This document shows positions 20,438 to 31,829 of a stretch of 64,000 bases of DNA, one piece after another; the stretch's first letter is position 1, and every line of letters starts with the position of its first letter. The notes beneath the pieces are model-generated. The model saw only the letters and a program-made list of their open reading frames with translations, was not told the DNA's origin and did not search any database. Source of the stretch: Penaeicola halotolerans. GTDB lineage: Bacteria > Bacteroidota > Bacteroidia > Cytophagales > Cyclobacteriaceae. The stretch lies in NCBI RefSeq assembly GCF_016464625.1, contig NZ_JAEAGO010000004.1, forward strand, positions 124,001 through 188,000. Reading direction: 5' to 3'. Position numbers and translations under genes: made by a program.

Positions 20438-20788
20438 ATGGCAATCAATAAAACCGAAAGAAGGTTCAAAATAAGAAAAGGTATCAGAAAAAACCTAGCT
20501 GGTACTGCTGATAGACCTCGTCTCTCTGTATTCAAAAGTAATACAGCTGTTTATGCTCAGTTGATCGATGACTTGAGTGGTAAGACGTTAGTTTCTGCTT
20601 CTTCTAAAGAACTAGGATCTACTACTTCTGCTAATATGGAAATCTCTAAAGAAGTAGGTAAGAAAATAGCTGAAAAAGCTGTAAGTGAAGGCATCTCTTC
20701 TGTAGTATTCGATAGAAGTGGCTATATATATCATGGTAAAGTCAAAGCTCTTGCAGATGGTGCAAGAGAGGGAGGACTTAAATTCTAA
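20438..20788 (+). CDS. rplR: 50S ribosomal protein L18
   Basis: L18 (116 residues) binds 5S rRNA together with L5. RRFKIRKGIRKNLAGTADRPR, LSVFKSNTAVYAQLIDD and VFDRSGYIYHGKVKALADGARE are the family motifs. It stands between rplF and rpsE. Confidence 0.97.
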   Translation: MAINKTERRFKIRKGIRKNLAGTADRPRLSVFKSNTAVYAQLIDDLSGKTLVSASSKELGSTTSANMEISKEVGKKIAEKAVSEGISSVVFDRSGYIYHGKVKALADGAREGGLKF

Positions 20789-20794
20789 GAAATT

Positions 20795-21313
20795 ATGTCT
20801 CAGATAAAGAATAAACCTGTAAGAGCAATAGATACTGACCTAAAAGAACGCGTAGTTGCTATCAACCGTGTAGCTAAGGTAGTAAAAGGTGGTAGAAGAT
20901 TTAGCTTTTCTGCTATCGTAGTAGTAGGCGATGGCAAAGGTGTAGTAGGTTATGGACTAGGTAAGGCTAATGAAGTAACTGATGCTATCACTAAAGGCAT
21001 CGAAGACGCTAAAAAGAATTTGCAAAAAGTACCAGTTCTTAAAGGAACTGTTCCTCATGATGCTATCGGAAAATACAGTGGTGGTGTTGTATTAATCAAG
21101 CCTGCTGCTCCAGGTACTGGAGTAATCGCTGGTGGTGCAATGCGTGCTGTATTAGAAAGTGCTGGTGTGACAGACGTTTTGGCTAAATCAAAAGGTTCTT
21201 CTAACCCACACAACGTGGTAAAGGCAACAATCGATGCACTCAATAACATGAGAGAGCCAATCGAAGTAGCCATGCAAAGAGGAGTGAAATTATCTAAAGT
21301 ATTTAATGGTTAA
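20795..21313 (+). CDS. rpsE: 30S ribosomal protein S5
   Basis: S5 (172 residues) helps form the mRNA entry channel and affects decoding. The N-terminal dsRNA-binding-like domain ([20 protein letters not shown], then [14 protein letters not shown]) and the C-terminal domain ([17 protein letters not shown]) are intact. Confidence 0.98.
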   Translation: MSQIKNKPVRAIDTDLKERVVAINRVAKVVKGGRRFSFSAIVVVGDGKGVVGYGLGKANEVTDAITKGIEDAKKNLQKVPVLKGTVPHDAIGKYSGGVVLIKPAAPGTGVIAGGAMRAVLESAGVTDVLAKSKGSSNPHNVVKATIDALNNMREPIEVAMQRGVKLSKVFNG

Positions 21314-21318
21314 TCACG

Positions 21319-21498
21319 ATGAGTAAGGTAAAAATCACACAAACTAAAAGTGTCATTGACAGACCTAAAAGACAGAAGTTAACTATTCAGGCTTTAGGTT
21401 TAGGAAAAATCAACCGATCTGTTGAGGTAGAGTACACTGCTCAGATAGCAGGTATGGTCAATAAAGTTCAACATCTCGTAACTGTAGAACAACTGTAA
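21319..21498 (+). CDS. rpmD: 50S ribosomal protein L30
   Basis: A 59-residue frame between rpsE and rplO encodes L30: it starts MSKVKITQTKSVIDRPKRQK, continues with LTIQALGLGKINRSVEV and ends VQHLVTVEQL. Size, position and motif match L30, a small 50S protein that contacts 23S rRNA. It begins 5 bases after rpsE and ends 2 before rplO. Confidence 0.96.
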   Translation: MSKVKITQTKSVIDRPKRQKLTIQALGLGKINRSVEVEYTAQIAGMVNKVQHLVTVEQL

Positions 21499-21500
21499 TC

Positions 21501-21947
21501 ATGAAATTGAATTCATTAAAACCTGCTGAAGGTTCTATTAAGAATAGAAAGAGAATAGGTCGTGGTACTGGATCTGGTAGAGGTGGAACTTCTACTAGAG
21601 GTCACAAAGGAGCTAAGTCTCGTTCTGGTTACTCTAAGAAACTAGGTTTCGAAGGTGGTCAGATGCCTTTACAAAGAAGAGTTCCTAAGTTTGGTTTCAA
21701 AAGCATCAATAGAATTGAGTGCAAGCCAATCAACTTGGATACTATTCAAGAATTAGTTGACAAACTTAATATCACTGAAGTTAGCTTTGAGACATTCGTT
21801 GATAACGGATTAGCTTCAAGTAACGATACAGTGAAGGTACTTGGTAGAGGAGATCTAAAAGCTAAAGTTGCGGTATCTGCTCATTATTTTTCTGCTAGTG
21901 CTATCGCTTCTATCGAGAAGGCTGGCGGATCAATTAACAAGATTTAA
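21501..21947 (+). CDS. rplO: 50S ribosomal protein L15
   Basis: L15 (148 residues) is a late assembly protein. The Gly/Arg-rich N-terminal extension (RIGRGTGSGRGGTSTRGHKG, then GFEGGQMPLQRRVPKFGF) and the globular C-terminus are present. secY follows after 5 bases, as in most bacteria. Confidence 0.97.
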   Translation: MKLNSLKPAEGSIKNRKRIGRGTGSGRGGTSTRGHKGAKSRSGYSKKLGFEGGQMPLQRRVPKFGFKSINRIECKPINLDTIQELVDKLNITEVSFETFVDNGLASSNDTVKVLGRGDLKAKVAVSAHYFSASAIASIEKAGGSINKI

Positions 21948-21952
21948 TTTCT

Positions 21953-23269
21953 ATGAAAAAATTCATCTCAACAGTAAGGAATATATTTTCTATTGAAGAT
22001 TTGAGAGTCAGAATTCTCAATACGATTGGATTTCTAGTTGTTTTCAGAATCGGTTCTTTTATCGTATTACCAGGTGTAGATCCTTCATTGCTTACTGATA
22101 AAGCTGAAGGTATATTTGGCTTAATTGATACTTTCTTAGGTGGCGCGTTTAGTAATGCTTCTATCTTTGCATTAGGTATCATGCCTTATATTTCTGCATC
22201 GATCGTATTACAGTTACTTACTGTGGGTGTACCATATTTTCAGAAGCTTCAAAAAGAAGGAGAGTCTGGTAGAAAGCGTATCAATCAATACACTAGAGTA
22301 TTAACGATAATTATTACAGTAGCTCAAGGTATAGGATACCTAAGCACTAATAACATCAATGATGCTGTAGTCATTAATCAAACGTTTTTCTTATTCTCCT
22401 CACTTATCCTACTAGTTGCGGGTACAATGTTCTGTATGTGGCTTGGTGAAAAAATCACTGAGAAAGGAATTGGTAATGGTATTTCAATGCTGATTATGAT
22501 TGGTATTATTTCCAGATTCCCTGGAGCTATTATTTCAGAATCAGTATCAAAAGGATTTAGCGGTGGATTGTTATTCATATTAGAGATTGCCGTACTATTC
22601 TTTGTAGTTGTAGGTGTAGTAGCTATCACTGAAGCTACTAGAAGAGTACCAGTACAGTATGCTAAACAAGTAGTAGGCGGTAAAGTATATGGCGGACAGA
22701 GACAGTATATACCTATCAAAGTAAATGCAAGTGGTGTAATGCCAATTATCTTCGCTCAGTCTTTGATGTTTTTACCATCTCTTTTGGCTGGTTTATGGTC
22801 TGAGGAAAGTGAAACAGCCAACTTTATTGTTACTACATTTTCTGATATTCAATCTTGGCAGTATAACTTACTGTTTGCGGTATTGATCATTCTTTTCACT
22901 TTCTTCTATACAGCGATTACGATCAACCCTGATCAAATGGCAGAGGATATGAAGAGAAATGGAGGATTCGTTCCTGGTATCAAGCCTGGTGCTGCTACTT
23001 CTGAGTTTATTGACAATATCGTCTCAAAAATCACTCTTCCAGGTTCTATTCTATTAGCCTTGGTAGCCATTATGCCAGCTTTCGCTATGATAGCAGGTGT
23101 AGGTATGGAGTTCGCGCAGTTTTATGGCGGTACTTCACTACTGATCATGGTGGGTGTTATTTTGGATACGCTTAGACAAATTGAAAGTTATCTTTTAATG
23201 AGGCATTACGAAGGACTGATGAAGTCTGGAAATACAAAAGGTACTGCTTCAAATTATGCTGTAGCTTAA
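21953..23269 (+). CDS. secY: Protein translocase channel subunit SecY
   Basis: SecY (438 residues) is the pore of the Sec translocon in the inner membrane. Ten hydrophobic segments can be followed, starting with about residues 20-37. The plug region (SNASIFALGIMPYISASIVLQ) and the cytosolic loop with RRVPVQYAKQ (ribosome and SecA contact) are clear. Its place after rplO is canonical. Confidence 0.98.
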   Translation: MKKFISTVRNIFSIEDLRVRILNTIGFLVVFRIGSFIVLPGVDPSLLTDKAEGIFGLIDTFLGGAFSNASIFALGIMPYISASIVLQLLTVGVPYFQKLQKEGESGRKRINQYTRVLTIIITVAQGIGYLSTNNINDAVVINQTFFLFSSLILLVAGTMFCMWLGEKITEKGIGNGISMLIMIGIISRFPGAIISESVSKGFSGGLLFILEIAVLFFVVVGVVAITEATRRVPVQYAKQVVGGKVYGGQRQYIPIKVNASGVMPIIFAQSLMFLPSLLAGLWSEESETANFIVTTFSDIQSWQYNLLFAVLIILFTFFYTAITINPDQMAEDMKRNGGFVPGIKPGAATSEFIDNIVSKITLPGSILLALVAIMPAFAMIAGVGMEFAQFYGGTSLLIMVGVILDTLRQIESYLLMRHYEGLMKSGNTKGTASNYAVA

Positions 23270-23271
23270 TA

Positions 23272-24045
23272 ATGATTCATTATAAAACCTCTGAAGAGGT
23301 AGAGTTAATAAAGCAAAGCGCAGAGATATTAGGCAAAGCACATGGCGAAGTTGCCAAATATGTAAAGGAGGGTGTAAAAACCTCCTTTCTTGACAAAATA
23401 GCTGAGGAATTCATCCTTGATCACGGAGCAAAGGCTTCTTTTAAAGGATATAATGGTTTTCCAGCGACACTGTGTATTTCGGTAAACGAGGTAATCGTTC
23501 ACGGATTTCCCAGTGACTATATATTGAAAAACGGGGATATAATCTCAATAGATTGTGGAGTTTTTCACCAAGGTTTTCATAGTGATAGTGCATACACTTA
23601 TCCTATTGGTGATGTCTCCCCTGATATTTTATCCCTTCTCAAAGTCACCAAGGAATCTCTTTATTTAGGTATCGAAAACGCAGTAAATGGCAAAAGAATA
23701 GGTGACATTGGTTACGCTATTCAAAAACATGCTGAATCTCATGGCTATACTGTGGTCAGAGAACTTGTTGGTCATGGCTTAGGTAGAAATCTACATGAGT
23801 CGCCAGAAGTTCCTAATTATGGTAAGCGTGGAAGTGGCCCTGTGATGAAAGAAGGCTTGGTTATAGCAATAGAGCCTATGATAAATCTAGGATCACGCAA
23901 TGTGGTGCAAGAGCGAGATGGCTGGACGATACGAACAGCAGATCGGAAACCTTCAGCACATTATGAGCATACGGTAGCTGTATTTGCTGATAGAACTGAA
24001 ATATTGACAACGCATAAGTACATAGAAGAAAACTTTAAATTTTAA
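23272..24045 (+). CDS. map: Methionine aminopeptidase, type I
   Basis: This 257-residue M24-family enzyme removes the initiator Met from nascent proteins. The metal-binding residues are visible: Asp in ISIDCGVF, Asp in [11 protein letters not shown], His in [10 protein letters not shown], Glu in IAIEPMIN and Glu in HYEHTVAV. It lacks an N-terminal extension, so it is type Ia-like. It starts 2 bases after secY; adk, often found between these genes, is absent. Confidence 0.97.
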   Translation: MIHYKTSEEVELIKQSAEILGKAHGEVAKYVKEGVKTSFLDKIAEEFILDHGAKASFKGYNGFPATLCISVNEVIVHGFPSDYILKNGDIISIDCGVFHQGFHSDSAYTYPIGDVSPDILSLLKVTKESLYLGIENAVNGKRIGDIGYAIQKHAESHGYTVVRELVGHGLGRNLHESPEVPNYGKRGSGPVMKEGLVIAIEPMINLGSRNVVQERDGWTIRTADRKPSAHYEHTVAVFADRTEILTTHKYIEENFKF

Positions 24046-24046
24046 T

Positions 24047-24265
24047 ATGCCAAAACAGTCATCTATAGAACAAGATGGAACAATCGTAGAAGCTTTGTCT
24101 AATGCGATGTTTAGAGTGGAGCTTGAGAATGGGCATCAGCTGATCGCTCATATTTCAGGAAAAATGCGAATGCATTACATTAAAATACTTCCTGGAGACA
24201 AAGTGAAATTAGAAATGTCTCCATATGATTTATCAAAAGGTAGAATCGTTTACAGATATAAATAA
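24047..24265 (+). CDS. infA: Translation initiation factor IF-1
   Basis: IF-1 (72 residues) is a single S1/OB-fold protein that blocks the A site during initiation. [39 protein letters not shown] and [11 protein letters not shown] are family hallmarks. It starts one base after map, within the secY-map-infA-rpmJ cluster. Confidence 0.98.
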   Translation: MPKQSSIEQDGTIVEALSNAMFRVELENGHQLIAHISGKMRMHYIKILPGDKVKLEMSPYDLSKGRIVYRYK

Positions 24266-24271
24266 AAAATC

Positions 24272-24388
24272 ATGAAAGTAAAGGCATCTATAAAGAAGCG
24301 TAGTGCTGACTGCAAGATTATCCGCAGAAAGGGTAAGTTGTATGTGATAAATAAGAAGAATCCAAAGTTTAAACAAAGACAAGGTTAA
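24272..24388 (+). CDS. rpmJ: 50S ribosomal protein L36 (zinc-ligand-free form)
   Basis: A 38-residue frame encodes L36: [20 protein letters not shown] and then [18 protein letters not shown]. It retains one Cys of the C-x2-C-x12-C-x4-H zinc ribbon; the other ligands are Ser, Asn and Phe, so it is the C- form, normal for Bacteroidota. It lies between infA and rpsM with 6- and 2-base gaps. Confidence 0.96.
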   Translation: MKVKASIKKRSADCKIIRRKGKLYVINKKNPKFKQRQG

Positions 24389-24390
24389 TT

Positions 24391-24768
24391 ATGGCAAGAA
24401 TTGCTGGTGTAGATATCCCTGATAATAAGCGTGGCGAGATCGGCTTGACTTATATCTTCGGTATTGGAAAAACCTCTGCTCAAAATATCCTTACCAAAGC
24501 TGGTATCGATTTTAGCAAGAAAGTAGGAGAATGGAATGACGATGAGTCTACTGCTATTCGTAACATCATCGCTGAAGAACTTAAGGTAGAAGGTGTTCTT
24601 AAATCTGAAATTCAGTTGAACATTAAGCGTTTGATGGACATAGGTTGTTATAGAGGTCTAAGACACAGAAAGGGTCTCCCTGTAAGAGGTCAGAAGACTA
24701 AAAACAATGCTAGAACCAGAAAAGGTAAGAGAAAGACTGTTGCTAACAAGAAGAAGGCAACTAAATAG
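24391..24768 (+). CDS. rpsM: 30S ribosomal protein S13
   Basis: S13 (125 residues) contacts the P-site tRNA and forms a bridge to L5. [20 protein letters not shown], the [20 protein letters not shown] segment and a basic tail are characteristic. It starts 2 bases after rpmJ. Confidence 0.98.
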   Translation: MARIAGVDIPDNKRGEIGLTYIFGIGKTSAQNILTKAGIDFSKKVGEWNDDESTAIRNIIAEELKVEGVLKSEIQLNIKRLMDIGCYRGLRHRKGLPVRGQKTKNNARTRKGKRKTVANKKKATK

Positions 24769-24783
24769 TAATTAGTAAAGACT

Positions 24784-25176
24784 ATGGCTCAGAAAAGAAA
24801 AGATAAAGTAAAAAAGAGAGTAGTTGTTGTTGAACCTGTAGGTCAAGTACATATCAAGGCTTCGTTTAACAACATCATAATTTCTATCACGAACCAAGCT
24901 GGTCAAGTAATATCTTGGGCATCAGCGGGTAAGATGGGCTTCAGAGGCTCTAAGAAAAATACTCCTTATGCAGCTCAAATGGCCGCTCAAAACTGCGGTC
25001 AAGTAGCATATGACTTAGGTATGAGAAAAGCTGAGGTTTTTGTAAAAGGCCCAGGATCAGGTAGAGAATCTGCTATCAGAACTATCCAAAATGTAGGTAT
25101 TGACGTGACTACCATCACTGATATCACTCCACTACCACATAACGGATGTCGTCCACCTAAGCGTAGAAGAGTTTAA
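24784..25176 (+). CDS. rpsK: 30S ribosomal protein S11
   Basis: S11 (130 residues) is a platform protein near the E site. [39 protein letters not shown] and the closing [15 protein letters not shown], with its conserved Asn-Gly, are intact. It lies between rpsM and rpsD. Confidence 0.98.
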   Translation: MAQKRKDKVKKRVVVVEPVGQVHIKASFNNIIISITNQAGQVISWASAGKMGFRGSKKNTPYAAQMAAQNCGQVAYDLGMRKAEVFVKGPGSGRESAIRTIQNVGIDVTTITDITPLPHNGCRPPKRRRV

Positions 25177-25194
25177 TCTAAAGATTTAAAAGAA

Positions 25195-25800
25195 ATGGCA
25201 AGATATACAGGTCCTAAAACCAAAATCTCCAGAAAATTTGGAGAGCCTATCTTAGGCAATAGCAAAGCCTTGCAGAAGAAAAACTATCCTCCAGGACAGC
25301 ACGGCAAAGGCAGAAGAAGAAAGCAATCTGAATACGCTATCCAGTTGATGGAAAAGCAGAAAGCTAAGTACATCTACGGTGTGCTAGAGAAGCAGTTTGC
25401 TAACCTTTATGAGAAAGCTTCTAGAAAGCAGGGTATCAAAGGTGAAAACTTACTTCAATTGCTAGAAGCAAGACTTGACAATACAATTTACAGACTAGGT
25501 ATCGCTCCTTCGAGAAGATCTGCTAGACAGCTCGTATCGCACAAGCATATCACAGTCAATGGTGAATTGGTAAACATCCCTTCTTATTCACTTAAGCCAG
25601 GCGATGTAGTAGCAGTTAGAGAGAGATCTAAGTCATTAGAATTGATCACTAGCAGCTTATCTGCTAAAGGTGCAAAGAGACACCCTTGGTTAGAGTGGGA
25701 TAACACGGCTTTTGCTGGTAAGTTTGTAACTATGCCATCTAGAGACGATATTCCTGAGAATATTAAAGAGCAACTAATCGTTGAACTTTACTCTAAGTAA
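25195..25800 (+). CDS. rpsD: 30S ribosomal protein S4
   Basis: S4 (201 residues) is a primary 16S rRNA binder and accuracy protein. The N-terminal [19 protein letters not shown] lacks the zinc cysteines found in some S4 proteins. The S4 RNA-binding domain is at about residues 90-150 ([36 protein letters not shown]). rpoA follows after 30 bases. Confidence 0.98.
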   Translation: MARYTGPKTKISRKFGEPILGNSKALQKKNYPPGQHGKGRRRKQSEYAIQLMEKQKAKYIYGVLEKQFANLYEKASRKQGIKGENLLQLLEARLDNTIYRLGIAPSRRSARQLVSHKHITVNGELVNIPSYSLKPGDVVAVRERSKSLELITSSLSAKGAKRHPWLEWDNTAFAGKFVTMPSRDDIPENIKEQLIVELYSK

Positions 25801-25830
25801 TAAACTTCTGACTTAACAAAAAATATTGAT

Positions 25831-26820
25831 ATGTCTATACTCGCATTTCAAATGCCCGACAAAGTGGTGATGGAAAAAGCTGATGATTTTCACGGGCTTT
25901 TCACATTCAAACCACTTGAAAAAGGTTACGGGGTTACCATTGGTAATGCTTTAAGAAGAATTCTGCTTTCTTCACTGGAAGGCTATGCTATTGTTAGCAT
26001 TAAAGTTCCTGGTGTTTCTCACGAATTTTCTACCATCGAAGGTGTAGTAGAGGATGTAAGCGAAATAATCCTTAATCTAAAACAAGTGAGATTCAAGAAG
26101 CTGCACGATTCTGTTGACAATAAGATCAATGTTCAGATTAAGAACCAGAAGGTATTTACAGCCGGTGATATAGCTAAGTTCACTTCTTCATTTGAAATCC
26201 TGAATCCAGATTTTCTAATCTGTAACCTTGACGACAAGGCAGGTTTTGAGATTGAGCTGACTGTAGATAAAGGTAGAGGTTATCTACCTGCTGAAGAGTC
26301 TAAGCCTAAAGAGCAAGTATTTGGCTTGATCCCTATCGATGCGATCTTCACACCTATCAGAAATGTGAAATACAGCGTTGAAAACACAAGGGTTGAGCAA
26401 AAGACTGACTTTGAAAAACTTATTTTGGATATTGAAACAGACGGATCTATCCATCCTGAGGTAGCTTTGAAAGAAGCTGCAAAGATTCTCATCCAGCACT
26501 TCATGTTGTTCTCTGATCAGACGATGATCCTTGAGACAGCTGATCAAAACCAGCCAGAGCAAGTTGATGAAGAATTCTTACACATGAGAAAGCTTCTGAA
26601 GACTAATCTCAATGATCTAGACCTATCTGTGAGAGCTTACAACTGTCTCAAAGCGGCAGATGTGAAGTCTTTAGGAGATCTAGTAAGATTGGAGATTTCT
26701 GACATGATGAAGTTTAGAAACTTCGGTAAGAAGTCTCTAGCTGAACTTGAGCAACTAGTTGCAGAAAAGAACCTTACTTTTGGTATGGATCTATCTAAGT
26801 ATAAACTTGACGAAGATTAA
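25831..26820 (+). CDS. rpoA: DNA-directed RNA polymerase alpha subunit
   Basis: The alpha subunit (329 residues) dimerises to scaffold RNA polymerase assembly. The N-terminal domain (about 1-230) has the [20 protein letters not shown] motif. After a linker, the C-terminal domain (about 255-318) has the helix-hairpin-helix with [20 protein letters not shown] and [14 protein letters not shown], used for promoter DNA and activator contacts. It lies between rpsD and rplQ as usual. Confidence 0.98.
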   Translation: MSILAFQMPDKVVMEKADDFHGLFTFKPLEKGYGVTIGNALRRILLSSLEGYAIVSIKVPGVSHEFSTIEGVVEDVSEIILNLKQVRFKKLHDSVDNKINVQIKNQKVFTAGDIAKFTSSFEILNPDFLICNLDDKAGFEIELTVDKGRGYLPAEESKPKEQVFGLIPIDAIFTPIRNVKYSVENTRVEQKTDFEKLILDIETDGSIHPEVALKEAAKILIQHFMLFSDQTMILETADQNQPEQVDEEFLHMRKLLKTNLNDLDLSVRAYNCLKAADVKSLGDLVRLEISDMMKFRNFGKKSLAELEQLVAEKNLTFGMDLSKYKLDED

Positions 26821-26825
26821 TAGAA

Positions 26826-27314
26826 ATGAGACACGGTAAGAAATTTAACCACCTTGGCAGAACAGCTTCTCATAGAAAAGCTATGTTGTCAAATATGGCT
26901 TCTTCGCTCATCATGAGTAAGAGAATCTCTACTACTTTGGCTAAAGCTAAAGAGTTGAGAAAATTTGTAGAGCCAATGATCACTAAAGCGAAGGATGATA
27001 CTACGCACAATAGACGTATCGTTTTCTCTTATCTTCAAAATAAAGACTCTGTAAAGACTTTGTTTGGAGAGGTAGTGAGCAAAGTAGCAGACAGACCAGG
27101 AGGATATACACGTATCCTTAAGACTGGTAACAGACTTGGTGATAATGCAGAGATGTGTATCATTGAGCTTGTTGACTACAACGAGGCTATGCTAAGCGAT
27201 AAGGCTGCTACAAAAACTAAAACTAGAAGAAGTAGAAGAAGTGCAAAGCCTGCTGATAAGGCAGCTGATGCAGCTACTGAAGCTAAAACAGATGAAGGTA
27301 CTTCTGCTGAATAA
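26826..27314 (+). CDS. rplQ: 50S ribosomal protein L17
   Basis: L17 (162 residues) is encoded right after rpo[22 protein letters not shown] and [21 protein letters not shown] are the family motifs. After about residue 125 there is a Lys/Ala/Thr-rich acidic-ending tail not found in the E. coli protein, which is common in Bacteroidota. A terminator follows the stop codon and closes the ribosomal block. Confidence 0.97.
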   Translation: MRHGKKFNHLGRTASHRKAMLSNMASSLIMSKRISTTLAKAKELRKFVEPMITKAKDDTTHNRRIVFSYLQNKDSVKTLFGEVVSKVADRPGGYTRILKTGNRLGDNAEMCIIELVDYNEAMLSDKAATKTKTRRSRRSAKPADKAADAATEAKTDEGTSAE

Positions 27315-27336
27315 TGAAGTATGTATCTTAAATATT

Positions 27337-27371
27337 AAAAGGGGTTGGACTATGGTTCATCCCCTTTTTTT
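27337..27371 (+). terminator. Intrinsic terminator after rplQ
   Basis: AAAAGGGG (27337-27344) pairs with CCCCTTTT (27361-27368), the last bases forming a seven-T tail to 27371; partial extra pairing is possible inside the 16-base loop (TG with CA, AC with GT). It ends the spc-alpha transcript. Confidence 0.78.
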
Positions 27372-27403
27372 ATGAATACTATTTAAACATAGATCAAAAC
27401 CTC

Positions 27404-27411
27404 TAAATTTG
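27404..27411 (+). promoter_or_regulatory. Promoter -7 box of carA-eno
   Basis: TAAATTTG fits TAnnTTTG exactly and lies between the rplQ terminator and the carA ATG at 27430. The upstream element is poor. Transcription would start only about 12 bases before that ATG, giving a short leader. Confidence 0.55.
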
Positions 27412-27429
27412 TCACAAAATAAAAATTCC

Positions 27430-29809
<2,380 letters not shown>

Positions 29810-29814
29810 TCCTA

Positions 29815-29844
29815 AAGCCTCTAAGAAATTAGAGGCTTTTTTTT
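29815..29844 (+). terminator. Intrinsic terminator after eno
   Basis: AAGCCTCTAA (29815-29824) pairs perfectly with TTAGAGGCTT (29829-29838) around a GAAA tetraloop, followed by a run of T to 29844. This is a textbook terminator. Confidence 0.9.
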
Positions 29845-29883
29845 ATGCTTTTGTTTTTCTAATTTTCGTTATCGTTAGTAATC

Positions 29884-30183
29884 ATGGAAAGATTTAAGAA
29901 ATATCTCAAGTACACTAAGAATTTTTATGTCATGTTCACACTAGGCTTCTTGGTGTGGATGATTTTTATCGATTCTAGTAACGTAATTTCTCATATCGAA
30001 TTGAGGAGTAAGCTCGGGGACTTAGAAGAGGAGAAGGAGTACTATCTTGAGAAGAAAAAGAAAATTGAGCAGGATAGGCAAGAATTAATGAGTAATTATG
30101 AACTCTTGGAGAAGTTTGCTCGTGAAAGATACTTGATGAAAAAAGAGACGGAGGATTTATATGTTATCATTCCAGAAGATTAA
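29884..30183 (+). CDS. Septum formation initiator (FtsB/DivIC-like) protein
   Basis: This 99-residue bitopic membrane protein has a short basic N-terminus, one transmembrane segment at about residues 14-30 (FYVMFTLGFLVWMIFI), then a periplasmic coiled coil (about 38-75) and the FARERYLMKKETEDLYVI motif of the FtsB/DivIC family. FtsB bridges FtsL and FtsQ in the divisome. It follows the eno terminator by 39 bases, an eno-ftsB order known from many bacteria. Its 3' end overlaps the next gene by 23 bases in another frame. Confidence 0.88.
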   Translation: MERFKKYLKYTKNFYVMFTLGFLVWMIFIDSSNVISHIELRSKLGDLEEEKEYYLEKKKKIEQDRQELMSNYELLEKFARERYLMKKETEDLYVIIPED

Positions 30184-30727
30184 GTCAAGTGCCATTTTTT
30201 TGCTCTTCATAGGAGCTATGTTTTGTACTCAAATTGTCTTTGCTCAAAGAGATTTTGATCCTGAGATAGACAAGTCATTCAAAGAGCGTGTGTACTTCGG
30301 GGGAAATTTTGGTCTTCAATTTGGAACTATCACCGCTGTTGAGGTATCTCCACTTGTAGGATATATGCTCACAACAAAACTATCTACTGGTGCTGGGATC
30401 ACTTATCAGTATTTTGAAGATAAGCGATACAGGCCATCATACTCTTCTAGTATTTATGGAGGACGTGTTTTTGGTAGGTACAATATCCTCGAAGCATTTT
30501 ATGCCTATGCAGAATATGAATCTTTAAATCTTAAATTCTATGATCCGTTTAGAGATCGCTTTAGCACTGAATGGGTACCTGGGCTTTTGATAGGTGGCGG
30601 ATACAATCAAATAGGTCCAGGTGGTAGAGGTGGCTTTAACATCATGGCGCTTTACAATGTTACCTACGATAATGTAAGATCGCCTTATGCCAGTCCACTA
30701 GTGCTTCGAGTAGGATTTATCTATTGA
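30161..30727 (+). CDS. Predicted outer-membrane beta-barrel protein
   Basis: This 188-residue protein has a signal peptide (about residues 1-29, AIFLLFIGAMFCTQIVFAQ) and then alternating polar/aromatic strands: a glycine-rich start (YFGGNFGLQFGTITAVEVSP), several short strands with aromatic girdle residues and a C-terminal strand ending LVLRVGFIY, with the terminal aromatic typical of outer-membrane barrels. I recognise it as a small conserved Bacteroidota membrane protein without assigned function. It overlaps the FtsB-like gene by 23 bases and is probably translationally coupled to it. It converges with the downstream minus-strand gene. Confidence 0.75.
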   Translation: MLSFQKIKSSAIFLLFIGAMFCTQIVFAQRDFDPEIDKSFKERVYFGGNFGLQFGTITAVEVSPLVGYMLTTKLSTGAGITYQYFEDKRYRPSYSSSIYGGRVFGRYNILEAFYAYAEYESLNLKFYDPFRDRFSTEWVPGLLIGGGYNQIGPGGRGGFNIMALYNVTYDNVRSPYASPLVLRVGFIY

Positions 30728-30742
30728 CAAAGCCTAATTACT

Positions 30743-31819
30743 TTATAACTCCACTTCAAATTTTTCACCAAGGGACTTTAAGTCTTCTACTACTGGAAGG
30801 AGGAGCGGAATACCTTTTTTCATTCGAATAGCTTCCATCTCTCGTTCTGGATCTCCTGGGATTAAGACACGTTCATGTCCATCCACTGTTTTGGATGACC
30901 TAAATCTTCTAATCCAATTGTCCATATGCTCTTTAAACTCTTCGGCTGGTCTGAATGCATTGACTGTCATAGCACCAAAGAAGTGTCCTATTCCCTTACC
31001 TACTGGATCTGCAGGAGGTGCTAAGAAACTGACAAATGGTGGGACCCATGGCCCATAATTAGCGCCTGATAAGACCGCTGATAAGATGTCTACCATTGCC
31101 CCTAGACTGTAGCCTTTGTGACTTCCATGGACTTTGTCGCCACCTAGAGGTAGTAAAGCTCCACCATCTTTGACCCCATTAGCATTTTGTGTGGGTTTGC
31201 CAGCCTTATCTTGAATCCATCCCTCAGGAGCATCTTCTTGCTTTCTTTGCAGAATTTCCAGTTTGCCATTAGCCGCTGTAGTGGTGGCGAAATCTGCTAC
31301 AAATGGAGGCTCCTCATTGGCAGGGATAGCAATGGCGATAGGATTGGTGCCTAGGAGCCTTTCTGCCGAAAAAGTAGGTGCTACAAGTGGGCTAGCATTG
31401 GTCATTGCCCAACCGATCATATTGTGTTCTAGACCCATCATCGCATGATATCCCGCGATGCCAAAGTGATTAGAGTTTCGGACTGCTACCCAGCCTGTAC
31501 CTGCTTTACTGGCTTTTTCGATAGCGATCTCCATAGCAAATGGCGCGATGACTAAACCCAAACCACCATCTCCATCTATGACTGCGGTACTTGGTGTCTG
31601 ATGTACTATCTTGATATTAGGAGTGGCATTGATACGATCAGCCTCCCATAGTCTCACATAGCCTGAGAGTCTGGCTACTCCATGAGAGTCTACACCTCTA
31701 AGATCGGCTGATAGCAGGACAGTGCTAGCTGTTTCTGCGTGAGCTTCAGAGCAACCGATTTTCAGAAATATATTTTTAGTAAAGGTTTTGAGCCTATTAT
31801 AATCGTATATTGTTTGCAT
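30743..31819 (-). CDS. Ldh family oxidoreductase (malate/L-lactate dehydrogenase type)
   Basis: This 358-residue protein belongs to the NAD(P)-dependent malate/L-sulfolactate/ureidoglycolate dehydrogenase family (Ldh_2), which is unrelated to classical Rossmann lactate dehydrogenases. ADLRGVDSHGVARLSGY with the catalytic His, VRNSNHFGIAGYHAMMG and LGTNPIAIAIPANEEPPFVAD are family motifs. The substrate cannot be told from sequence. It lies 10 bases after the Ppx/GppA gene on the same strand and is probably co-transcribed with it. Confidence 0.88.
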   Translation of the reverse strand: MQTIYDYNRLKTFTKNIFLKIGCSEAHAETASTVLLSADLRGVDSHGVARLSGYVRLWEADRINATPNIKIVHQTPSTAVIDGDGGLGLVIAPFAMEIAIEKASKAGTGWVAVRNSNHFGIAGYHAMMGLEHNMIGWAMTNASPLVAPTFSAERLLGTNPIAIAIPANEEPPFVADFATTTAANGKLEILQRKQEDAPEGWIQDKAGKPTQNANGVKDGGALLPLGGDKVHGSHKGYSLGAMVDILSAVLSGANYGPWVPPFVSFLAPPADPVGKGIGHFFGAMTVNAFRPAEEFKEHMDNWIRRFRSSKTVDGHERVLIPGDPEREMEAIRMKKGIPLLLPVVEDLKSLGEKFEVEL

Positions 31820-31829
31820 GATATTGATC

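Noticed and set aside
27409-27429. TTG at 27409 as carA start
   Set aside because: It is the end of the TAAATTTG promoter box; ATG at 27430 gives the normal N-terminus of CarA.
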